The notes under the pieces are model-generated. The model was not told where the DNA came from. It saw only the letters and a program-made list of their open reading frames with translations, and did not search any database. A program made the translations under genes and the position numbers. A DNA stretch of 64,000 bases. Origin: Flavobacteriales bacterium. GTDB taxonomy: Bacteria; Bacteroidota; Bacteroidia; Flavobacteriales_G; Salibacteraceae. Within the stretch, counting starts at the first letter, position 1. The number at the start of each line of letters is the position of its first letter. Where the stretch lies: positions 62,001 to 126,000 of the forward strand of contig JABMOM010000028.1 of the NCBI GenBank assembly GCA_013204105.1, read 5' to 3'. Shown here one piece after another: positions 26,580 to 34,106 of the stretch.

Positions 26580-29270
26580 CTACTCGGCTGCTGCTGGTTG
26601 GATGACGATGATTGCTTGATCGCTATTGGACAAGCGCACTTCGATGTTCTTACGGTCGATCGCATGTCCTTCCAAGTGCTTGACCATCGGCTCGATGTCC
26701 TTCTCACTCAATGTGCGAAGGGCTACGTCTTTGTCTTTCGGAGCATCCTCTAATTCAACGTAAACGCGTATTACGATCTGATAATCGTTGCGCGCTTCAG
26801 AAATCACTTGATCCAAGGGTTCGAAATCCAATGCCTTGAGCATGTCGAGGTCGAATTCATGGTAGGCACGATCTACGCTGATGTTGGTCCTTGCTCCATC
26901 GCCAATTGCGGTATTTCCTTGCGGCATGCCGTCGTCCTTTTCAAACGCTTCCGTCAATACCACATCCTGAGAAGGCAATACTTTGAAGGAGAAGACAAAC
27001 TTGTTCGTACGGTTGACCAAGACATTCTTATTCTGTCCAGAGATGTAGATTTCATAGATGTCAGAAAGTCCTTCCCCATCGGCTGAAATGAAATAGTTCT
27101 TATCGGTAGTAAATTGATCAAACTCAAAGCTCCCATCTTTCTGCACTTCAATTTGCTGTACCACATTCTCGTCCTCGTCGAGCAGGGTGAGCATGACGCC
27201 ATTCTTTGGCAGCTTCTTGTACTGGAATTTACCTTTCAGTGAAGTGCCCTCATTCACCACCGCGCCACCTTCTGCCTCCTTGCGGAGCGAATACAGGGTC
27301 ATGGGCTTGCTGCGGGCCAATTTCTTGAATGCAAAGACACCTGCACGATCATCGTTCATGTAAAACAGCACATCGTCAGGATTTTTCGCCAGGTAGATTT
27401 CACTGCTCGCAAGCATATCCTGCTGTTCTTTGGTCAACCTAAGTTCGTATTCCCCCTCATCAATTGGAGTGTCGAATTGGAAGTATCCATCTTGTCCCGT
27501 TTTAACCGTACCCACGACGTCTTCATTCTCATCCAACAATTCGATCTCAGCATCGATCAAAGGCAGCGCCCCGCGCTTCAGATAACCGGACAACTCGCTG
27601 TTATTGGCGTGCACCAATCCATAGGTTTCAAACACGCGTTCAGGAATGCCGTAGTCGCGCTCGTCCATCAACTTGATCGGACTGTTGCCTGCATTGAGCA
27701 ATGAACTGAACTCAAACAAGTGTTTGTCGGTCTTGGTCACTACAATGTCTTCTTCTGGATTGTCGTTGGTGAGGTACACTTCATATACATCTACCAAACC
27801 CGTACGGTCTTTGTCAATGCTCAGGAAATAGCGTTTTTCCATGACATCCGTACTGAAGGTGAAGAAGCCTTCATGATCCGTCTCCACGGTCTTTACAAGG
27901 TTGTTGTGCTCATCAACGATGTTCAAGGTCAATGCATCCTGGATGGTTCCAAAAGAGGTCACTTTACCAGATATGGTGGTAGGCTTATCCACGACCTTTC
28001 CTTTACGGGCCATGTCCTCGAATTCATCGATGCCAGCCATGGTATTTCCAGAGATCACCTTGAAGGCGAACATGCCGAGTTCCTCCTCGTTCATGAATAC
28101 CATCTTTTCACCCAAATCATTTGCCAGAAAAATTTCTGCATCCCCGATCTGGTTTTTCATTTCATCAGCAAAGGCCAGTTTGTAGTCGCGGTTGGGGAGG
28201 AATGATTGAAGGTTGAAGTAGCCATCTTCATTGGTAGTGATGGACTGAATCACCTGATCGTTGTTGTCCATCAGGTTGAGCTTAATCTGCATAGGCGTGA
28301 GGTGATTGAACTTGATGAATCCACTCGCCATCTGATGGGGCGACATGTTTTCCGTCCGAGGATCAATCGAATGAGGAATACGATACAAGCGGCCATTGCC
28401 ATCCACACGGTCCGAAAAGAAGTAGGCCTCGTTGAGTGTTTCGTTCAGGCAGAAATACGCTTCAAAACCGGGGGTATTGATGTTAGGTCCAAGATTGATC
28501 GGCTTGGACCAGTTTTGCCATGTATCGTCCAATCGGGTCGAAACAAAGATGTCGCCTTTGCCATAGCTGCGGTGCCCTTCACTCGAAAAGAACAAGTGTC
28601 TTCCATCGCTGGAAACAAAGGGAGACATTTCAAAACCTGCCGTATTGATCCGAGCCCCCATGTGAATCGGCTTGGTCCAAGCACCCTCTCTGTTGAGGCT
28701 GATATAGAGGTCCTCTTTTCCAAAGGTGAACTCTCCCTTCATGGAAATAATGATGAACGACTCATCACGCGATACATAAAATCCGAAGTAGGACCCGGAA
28801 ATGTTCAGCTCAGGAAGCTCAATCACATGATCGTGCTCGTAGACTCCATCGATGCGCTTAAAGGCATTGATAGAAGTAAGTTCCTTGTTGGAATTCTGAT
28901 TGTACCGCAAGATGTACACCAACGTATTTTCAGATTGACCGACAACCAGGTCATTTTTCTTTGTGTTGAGGCCCACGAAATCGTTGCTGGGTTCAGACCA
29001 TCTTCCGTCATTGTATTGCATGAACCAGATGTCTTGATCGTTCTCACCGCCGGTATTGTTCGGATGTCCCGTCCGCGTAAACCAAAGGTCTAAGCCATTG
29101 TCGCCGATGACCGGATTGAAATTCGCCGAACCATCATTTACAAGTGAGAAAGGTTGGGGTTGAGATGCGTAGTCGTCACTCGTGAATTGAGCTACCACAC
29201 CCGTCGCAAGGACGGTGCATAAGACAACGGCCATCATTGTCTTCAAACGAATAGATCCAAGGTTTTGCAT
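26580..29270 (-). CDS. PD40 propeller protein with four beta-sandwich repeats and a degenerate OmpA-like tail
   Basis: An 896-residue protein from the ATG at 29270 (frame opens at 29315). Signal peptide ends at VVAQ and there is no lipobox. Residues about 30-310 hold PD40/WD40-like blades (VSSDGRHLFFSSEG, KGDIFVSTR, NEAYFFSDR). Four repeats of about 110 residues follow, each with a carboxypeptidase-regulatory-like pattern (DEDENVV ... DGxFxF) and ending in an AFKV/FSFKV strand. The last 90 residues have an OmpA_C-like pattern (TLSEKDIEPMVKHLEG ... NIEVRLS) but lack the Asp and Arg that bind peptidoglycan. The order propeller, CRD, OmpA-like resembles PorE of the T9SS without its TPRs. An envelope scaffold role is an inference. 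Confidence 0.8.
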   Translation of the reverse strand: MQNLGSIRLKTMMAVVLCTVLATGVVAQFTSDDYASQPQPFSLVNDGSANFNPVIGDNGLDLWFTRTGHPNNTGGENDQDIWFMQYNDGRWSEPSNDFVGLNTKKNDLVVGQSENTLVYILRYNQNSNKELTSINAFKRIDGVYEHDHVIELPELNISGSYFGFYVSRDESFIIISMKGEFTFGKEDLYISLNREGAWTKPIHMGARINTAGFEMSPFVSSDGRHLFFSSEGHRSYGKGDIFVSTRLDDTWQNWSKPINLGPNINTPGFEAYFCLNETLNEAYFFSDRVDGNGRLYRIPHSIDPRTENMSPHQMASGFIKFNHLTPMQIKLNLMDNNDQVIQSITTNEDGYFNLQSFLPNRDYKLAFADEMKNQIGDAEIFLANDLGEKMVFMNEEELGMFAFKVISGNTMAGIDEFEDMARKGKVVDKPTTISGKVTSFGTIQDALTLNIVDEHNNLVKTVETDHEGFFTFSTDVMEKRYFLSIDKDRTGLVDVYEVYLTNDNPEEDIVVTKTDKHLFEFSSLLNAGNSPIKLMDERDYGIPERVFETYGLVHANNSELSGYLKRGALPLIDAEIELLDENEDVVGTVKTGQDGYFQFDTPIDEGEYELRLTKEQQDMLASSEIYLAKNPDDVLFYMNDDRAGVFAFKKLARSKPMTLYSLRKEAEGGAVVNEGTSLKGKFQYKKLPKNGVMLTLLDEDENVVQQIEVQKDGSFEFDQFTTDKNYFISADGEGLSDIYEIYISGQNKNVLVNRTNKFVFSFKVLPSQDVVLTEAFEKDDGMPQGNTAIGDGARTNISVDRAYHEFDLDMLKALDFEPLDQVISEARNDYQIVIRVYVELEDAPKDKDVALRTLSEKDIEPMVKHLEGHAIDRKNIEVRLSNSDQAIIVIQPAAAE

Positions 29271-29323
29271 CGGAGGGTGCAAAAGTAGCCTTTCCAACGG
29301 GCTAGCGGCATGCATGTCACGGC

Positions 29324-29352
29324 AAAAAAAAAGCCCTACCGAAGCAGGGCTT
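29324..29352 (-). terminator. Intrinsic terminator of the TPR-SPOR gene
   Basis: On the minus strand AAGCCCT and AGGGCTT pair around an 8-base loop and a T9 run follows. It lies between the TPR-SPOR stop and the start of the PD40 gene. Confidence 0.9.
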
Positions 29353-29473
29353 TTCTGACGTTACCTATCAAACTTACCTTTGCGTGAAAGCAATACCGAA
29401 ATACGTTCAAAGTTGGATTTAATCCTAGTTCAAATGCTTACACGGTAGCTTCTCACGAGAATACGGCAACCGA

Positions 29474-30778
29474 TCAGAAATCAGCCCGTTTCTTTTTCTT
29501 CGCTCCAGGTCTTTCATGCGACTTTGCTTGCACCTCTGGGTTCTCGGTAGCGTAATCAATGGCTTCTTTCAATGGTATCTTATTGCCAAGGTTAAACGAG
29601 ACAACAAAGGCATCTTCAATGCCCAATGATTTCAATTCTTCTCGGTAGCGTGCCGCTTCGTCGTACTGCGCGAAGTTGCCCACGGTCATGATGACCAAGT
29701 CGTTTTGTTGGTTCTCACGAATGCCATCCACATCCAAGTATTTCTCCGCAACGGCGCTTGGCACTATCGTTCTGAAAGCACCTATCTGGACACGGAAATC
29801 AACGCTTCCATTGATGTGCCAGTTGATGTTCTCCGTACCTACGCCCAAGACTTCCTGTTCGTAGGTAGGTCGATTGACATCTACGATGAATGCGTCGGTA
29901 TATCCTCGTTCCCGAATCTTCTCCAAAAGCGACTCAGCTTGCTTGTGATAGGAGAAGCGTCCGATTACGTAGCGGAAGATGCCGTTCTCATCCACGTATA
30001 CTTCAACGTTGTTCAGGTTGTCAAATTCCCGTGTTGGCTTCAAGTCAATCAAAGCCGCGATCTGCACACCATAAAGCGAAGACATGGTGGTGTAGTCTAT
30101 CTCCCGCGTTCTCAACTCATCCCAATCGTCAAATGGAACCAAGCGCTCTTTGATTTTCGGTTCGGTGCGTTCTTCCTGGATCTCTTGGGCAATGTCTTGC
30201 CTGAACTCCTCCTCTGCTTGTTCTTCTGAAATCGGGGAGCTTTCCTCTACCACAGCAACTGGCTCCTCTAATGGTTCCTCAACCACCGCCACTTCCTCTT
30301 CCACTTCTTCTTTGTCTTTGAGGTTGCATTCACGGACCCACTTCTGTCCATCTACGAGGTAGTATTCGTCGTTATAGGTATAGACCTGATAGAATTTATT
30401 CAATGCCCGCAAGGCTTCCTCGCATTGTCCATTTTTAGAATAGGCGATGGTCAAGTAGTAATACACGTACTCAGGGGCTCGCCGTTCTTGTGAAGATCCC
30501 GACGCGTATTCTGAAGTGTAGATTTCTGAAGCTGTCTCTAGGAGCTCCACCGACTTTCGGATTTGATGGTCTTCTTTCACGTAGCACAAGCCTAGCAAGT
30601 AATTTAAGTTGGCGTTCTTCGGGTCCTTAGCCCAGAGTCCTTCAAGGATCGGAATCGCCCTGTCTAACTTATGGTTGGCAAGATGCAGCTTGGCTTGGTT
30701 AAAATTGGATGCCGTTTCCTGCGCAATTCCAGAGGATGCAATCAGTACGGTCAGGGTCAGGAACAATAGGCGTTTCAT
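29474..30778 (-). CDS. TPR and double SPOR-domain periplasmic protein
   Basis: A 434-residue protein from the ATG at 30778, which gives the signal peptide MKRLLFLTLTVLIASSGIAQ; the frame opens 16 codons earlier. TPR-like helices span about 22-150, then a Glu-rich linker (about 156-215). Two SPOR-like units follow: YGVQIAAL ... RYVIGRF (about 236-302) and FRVQIGAF ... VGNFAQYDEAARYREEL (about 326-405). A basic KKKKR tail ends it. SPOR domains bind denuded peptidoglycan at septa or the envelope. It has its own terminator, then the PD40 gene follows on the same strand; the pair may form an envelope-associated unit. Confidence 0.85.
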   Translation of the reverse strand: MKRLLFLTLTVLIASSGIAQETASNFNQAKLHLANHKLDRAIPILEGLWAKDPKNANLNYLLGLCYVKEDHQIRKSVELLETASEIYTSEYASGSSQERRAPEYVYYYLTIAYSKNGQCEEALRALNKFYQVYTYNDEYYLVDGQKWVRECNLKDKEEVEEEVAVVEEPLEEPVAVVEESSPISEEQAEEEFRQDIAQEIQEERTEPKIKERLVPFDDWDELRTREIDYTTMSSLYGVQIAALIDLKPTREFDNLNNVEVYVDENGIFRYVIGRFSYHKQAESLLEKIRERGYTDAFIVDVNRPTYEQEVLGVGTENINWHINGSVDFRVQIGAFRTIVPSAVAEKYLDVDGIRENQQNDLVIMTVGNFAQYDEAARYREELKSLGIEDAFVVSFNLGNKIPLKEAIDYATENPEVQAKSHERPGAKKKKRADF

Positions 30779-30870
30779 GTGTACTCGGGCTTTGCACCCA
30801 AACTTACCGCGTAATGAAGCCCCCATTTTGTCGAAAACCTAGAGTTTTCGACACGGCAGTGTAGATTCGA

Positions 30871-31848
30871 TCAAATCGCCAGGGTAGCGAGGAGGCCGTA
30901 GTGGTCTGAAGGAAAATCCGTCAGTCGCTCAAAGGCAATTGGGCGCATGCGTTTGCGCGTAAAAATGTAATCGAGCCGAGTAGGTACATAAGCATGCGTA
31001 GGAAGCAATCCCATGCCATAAGCGCGTTGAACATCCCGCCATTTATTGGCAATCGTTTCATAGTAGATGGAACCTACGCTGGCATTCAAGTCACCTACTA
31101 CGATGTCTGCCTTGTGTTGCACCAATATCCTGACTTGACTTCCTCTCCGTGAGAGGGTCTCCACCAAGTCATCAGAATTGGATTCACTGCTCTTCCCCAT
31201 CAGGTTATAGCTCTGCAAATGCATATTCGTCAGACTGAGCTCTTGTCCGTGCACATCAAACACATAGGACTTGGCCTCGTTGGTGGCGGACAACATATTG
31301 AAAATCGTATCGGAAGAAAGGATGGGATAGCGCGAAAAGACCGCCGTCCCAAATATATTTCCAGGATACGGCGTGAAATCATAATAGGCCAGTCCCGTCC
31401 GCTCCGAAAAGTCTTTGGCCACCGATGCTACGTCGGGCCATTCGTAATAAAGTCCAAACTCTTGAAGGCAAAGGATGTCAGGATGATGCAGGTTGATCTC
31501 TTGGATGGTAGTGTTTACTGCGGCAGTGTCGTTGTTAAACTGCCCTACGTTTAAGCACAGGATAGTAACATTTTCATGGGAGTCATCTTCAAATTCGGGT
31601 AGGCTGCCGTAGCCGCGCCATACCAGCAGCGCTGTAGCCAACAGAAAGGTGAACGCCGGAAGGACAGGGCTGCGTTTGCGCAGGCTCGTGACAACCAATA
31701 AGGCCAGGGCTCCTAGCCAGAATACGACGTCAAACGAAGGGAGAATCTGAAAATAAGGCAGGAAGGCAGAATGGGTAAACGGCACAATCGCAGATGCGAG
31801 GATCAGTAATACCAAAGCCCATAGAAATACCGTTATTATTGCCTTCAA
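30871..31848 (-). CDS. Membrane-anchored endonuclease/exonuclease/phosphatase family protein
   Basis: About 325 residues. No ATG exists near the 5' end: the candidates are TTG codons at 31869, 31860 and 31848. I chose 31848 because it leads directly into the first helix (KAIITVFLWALVLLI). Three hydrophobic helices (about 1-85) precede an EEP domain with NVTILCLNVGQFN, DILCLQEFG, AVFSRYPIL, VVGDLNAS and a final FPSDHYGLLA. These are the catalytic Asn, Glu, Asp/Asn and His positions of the DNase I-like fold, all present. The catalytic domain probably faces the periplasm. The substrate (nucleic acid, phospholipid or phosphoester) is unknown. Its start is back-to-back with the thioredoxin-like gene. 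Confidence 0.85.
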   Translation of the reverse strand: MKAIITVFLWALVLLILASAIVPFTHSAFLPYFQILPSFDVVFWLGALALLVVTSLRKRSPVLPAFTFLLATALLVWRGYGSLPEFEDDSHENVTILCLNVGQFNNDTAAVNTTIQEINLHHPDILCLQEFGLYYEWPDVASVAKDFSERTGLAYYDFTPYPGNIFGTAVFSRYPILSSDTIFNMLSATNEAKSYVFDVHGQELSLTNMHLQSYNLMGKSSESNSDDLVETLSRRGSQVRILVQHKADIVVGDLNASVGSIYYETIANKWRDVQRAYGMGLLPTHAYVPTRLDYIFTRKRMRPIAFERLTDFPSDHYGLLATLAI

Positions 31849-31871
31849 TCGTACGTTCAAACTATACAAAT

Positions 31872-32405
31872 ATGTCTTTCTTATTGAAAATGAGCATCAT
31901 AGTTGCGATCACCCTCACAACTTTATCTGTTTCTGCACAACGCTTCCCCGCTATAAGCACAGAAGCGCCTGACAGGAGCGAGGTAAATCTCCCTTCAGAC
32001 CTTTCTGGAAAGAAGAGCATTCTATTTTTAGCGTTTACGAAAGAAGCGGAAGAAATGTTGGAAAATTGGTACGCACCTGTGTACACCATGTTCATCGATA
32101 AGAGTGGATTCAACGCCATGGCCTACGACTGCCACGTGAAGTTAGTCATGATGTTCACTGGACTAGGGCAATCTGTTTCAGAAAACATCATGGATAAGAT
32201 CCGCTCGAACGTGGATGAAGAAATGAATAATTACTTACTCTTCTACCAAGGTGACTTCAAAGAGCACATGCAGGACCTCGACTTAAAAAAGAAGGACGAT
32301 GCTTATGTGTTCGTATTGGACGAGGAAGGAAAAATCATCTTTCACGATTCCGGGAGGTACTCCGAATCCAAGCTTGAAAAGATTGCAGATCTGGTAGAGC
32401 TCTAA
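31872..32405 (+). CDS. Exported thioredoxin-like protein without CXXC
   Basis: A 177-residue protein from ATG 31872, with signal peptide ending at VSAQ. The pattern SILFLAFTKEAEEM (first strand/helix), then QGDFKEHMQDLDL and DAYVFVLDEEGKIIFHDSGRY (strands 3-4 and the Gly-rich turn), is that of a thioredoxin-like fold. Only one cysteine is present in the mature part (AYDCHVK), so it is not a classic thiol-disulfide oxidoreductase. The function is unknown. Its start codon lies 2-24 bases from the start of the divergent EEP gene, and its last four bases overlap the convergent yggS-like gene. Confidence 0.7.
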   Translation: MSFLLKMSIIVAITLTTLSVSAQRFPAISTEAPDRSEVNLPSDLSGKKSILFLAFTKEAEEMLENWYAPVYTMFIDKSGFNAMAYDCHVKLVMMFTGLGQSVSENIMDKIRSNVDEEMNNYLLFYQGDFKEHMQDLDLKKKDDAYVFVLDEEGKIIFHDSGRYSESKLEKIADLVEL

Positions 32406-33076
32406 GCGTAATCTCGCGCACCAAAGATGGAGCTGCCCACGCGTACCATGTTGCTCCCCTCTTCTATCGCCAACTCAAAGTCGCCGCTCATGCCCATCGA
32501 CAGCACCTCGGGTTGCCAGCGTTCATCGGCCTCGAACTTCAGTTTCAACCGTTCGTAGAGTGCTTTGAGTGATGCAAATTCTCTCTTCACTTGGGACTGA
32601 TCCTCCGTAAATGTTGCCATTCCCATCAGTCCCTTGATCCGGATGTTATTCATCTCCCAAAAGACAGGATTCGCAAGCAACAACTCTACCTCGCCTTCAT
32701 CCAAACCAAACTTGGTATCCTCCTCGGCGATGTGGACCTGCAGCAGACAGTCGATGACGCGTTCAGCACCCGAAGCTCGCTTGTTGATCTCCTTCAACAG
32801 CTTCAAACTATCTACGGAATGGATCATGTGGACCAATTGAGCGATGTACTTCACCTTGTTGCTCTGCAAGTGACCGATCAAATGCCAGCGAACATCGCCG
32901 GGCATGGCGGAGGCCTTGGCCGTCAACTCTTGCACCTTGTTCTCACCGAAATTACGCTGACCCGCTTCGTAGGCTTTTAGGATATGCTCTACGGGGTGCG
33001 TTTTCGACACGGCGACCAAGGTCACATGGGCAGGAATACGGTCTTGGACTTGCTTCAATTGTTCGGCTACGCTCAT
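32402..33076 (-). CDS. YggS-family PLP homeostasis protein
   Basis: A 224-residue protein from ATG 33076 (frame opens at 33097). Family hallmarks are VTLVAVSKTHP with the PLP lysine at K25, FGENKVQEL, WHLIGHLQSNKVK, GLMGMATF and LSMGMSGDFELAI ending in VRVGSSIFG, the phosphate-binding region. It is a single-domain TIM-barrel protein that binds pyridoxal phosphate without known catalysis and buffers B6 and amino-acid pools. E. coli YggS and human PLPBP are homologues. It is often near cell division genes, but not here. It overlaps its convergent neighbour by four bases. Confidence 0.95.
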   Translation of the reverse strand: MSVAEQLKQVQDRIPAHVTLVAVSKTHPVEHILKAYEAGQRNFGENKVQELTAKASAMPGDVRWHLIGHLQSNKVKYIAQLVHMIHSVDSLKLLKEINKRASGAERVIDCLLQVHIAEEDTKFGLDEGEVELLLANPVFWEMNNIRIKGLMGMATFTEDQSQVKREFASLKALYERLKLKFEADERWQPEVLSMGMSGDFELAIEEGSNMVRVGSSIFGARDYA

Positions 33077-33230
33077 GGTGCAAATATCTTGTTTCAATCA
33101 CGAAAACCCTAAGGGATTGGATGGTTCATTGCTACACAGTGCGACGTCAACAAAATTGCGTTAACAAATGCACGGCGGGTGAATGTATCGCAGATGAGAC
33201 GGGCGTAAATTGCCCCTGTTTAAAAAGCAC

Positions 33231-34022
33231 ATGGCATCAGCATACGGCATCAGTACCTTGAGTGTGATCCCCGGACGGGCAGAACCAGCTGACGCCTCGG
33301 AACAGGTGACCCAACTCCTCTTTGGTGAACACTATGAAGTGAAAGAGAAACGCAAGAAATGGATGCGCGTCCGTTTTGCGTTGGACAAATACGAATGCTG
33401 GATCGACCTTAAACAGCACACGGCCATTGATGCCAAGTTCTTCGAACGACTTGAAAAACAAAAATTCATTCCTGTCAGCCTAGAAATGGCGGGTATCGTA
33501 GTCCGCACTTCTGATCAACGCATGACACCGATCCTCCAAGGGAGCTCACTCCCTTTCTTCAAAGAAGGGGCGTTCAAAATCGGAAAAGAAGAATACACCT
33601 TCGACGGGCATGTACAAGAGAAGGCCGAAAAGAAGAACACCACACTCCTCGTTCAGAACGCCATGGTCTATTTGAAAGCTCCGTACCTCTGGGGAGGTCG
33701 ACATCCCTTTGGAATCGACTGTTCGGGTTTGGTGCAGGTCTGTTATAAGTCCATCGGCGTCAAAATGCCGCGTGATGCTTATCAACAAGCCGACATGGGG
33801 CATTCGCTCAGCTTTATTGAGGAATCACACCCGGGAGACTTGGCCTTTTTTGACGATAAAGACGGCCGTATTATCCACGTGGGCATTCTGTTGCAAGACA
33901 ACTACATCATCCACGCTTCTGGTCACGTCCGCATCGACCGCATCGATCACCAAGGCATCTATAACACTGACCACCGGGACTACTCCCACCGATTGCGCAT
34001 CATCAAGCGCATCATCGATTAG
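33231..34022 (+). CDS. NlpC/P60 peptidase with bacterial SH3-like N-terminus
   Basis: A 263-residue protein from ATG 33231. The first half (about 5-125) contains two SH3-like segments, including TLSVIPGRAEP and SEQVTQLLFGE, then a linker. The catalytic NlpC/P60 (C40) domain has GIDCSGLVQ with nucleophile C164, the HPGDLAFF block, IIHVGI (H216) and IIHASG (H228). This is the Cys-His-His triad, so it should cleave peptidoglycan stem peptides, probably gamma-D-Glu-diamino acid bonds. No obvious signal peptide is seen, as in many Bacteroidota members of this family, so its location is uncertain. It directly precedes the FBA-like T9SS gene. Confidence 0.9.
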   Translation: MASAYGISTLSVIPGRAEPADASEQVTQLLFGEHYEVKEKRKKWMRVRFALDKYECWIDLKQHTAIDAKFFERLEKQKFIPVSLEMAGIVVRTSDQRMTPILQGSSLPFFKEGAFKIGKEEYTFDGHVQEKAEKKNTTLLVQNAMVYLKAPYLWGGRHPFGIDCSGLVQVCYKSIGVKMPRDAYQQADMGHSLSFIEESHPGDLAFFDDKDGRIIHVGILLQDNYIIHASGHVRIDRIDHQGIYNTDHRDYSHRLRIIKRIID

Positions 34023-34053
34023 GTGCATGGAGTAACGCGGATTTATTTTTCGA

Positions 34054-34088
34054 TTGTTCCTCCTTCCCATCGCCCTTTTCTAACTTTG
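34054..34088 (+). promoter_or_regulatory. Candidate promoter of the FBA-like T9SS cargo gene
   Basis: A -7 box TAACTTTG (34081-34088) fits TAnnTTTG and lies 18 bases before the ATG at 34107. A TTG at 34054-34056 is 24 bases further up, slightly longer than the usual spacer. Confidence 0.4.
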
Positions 34089-34106
34089 GGGCATAATCTA
34101 TTCACT

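Noticed and set aside
28206-29093. 295-codon frame on the plus strand opposite the PD40 gene
   Set aside because: Shadow of the real minus-strand gene, whose protein has clear signal peptide, PD40 blades and repeats; the plus frame has no recognisable motif.
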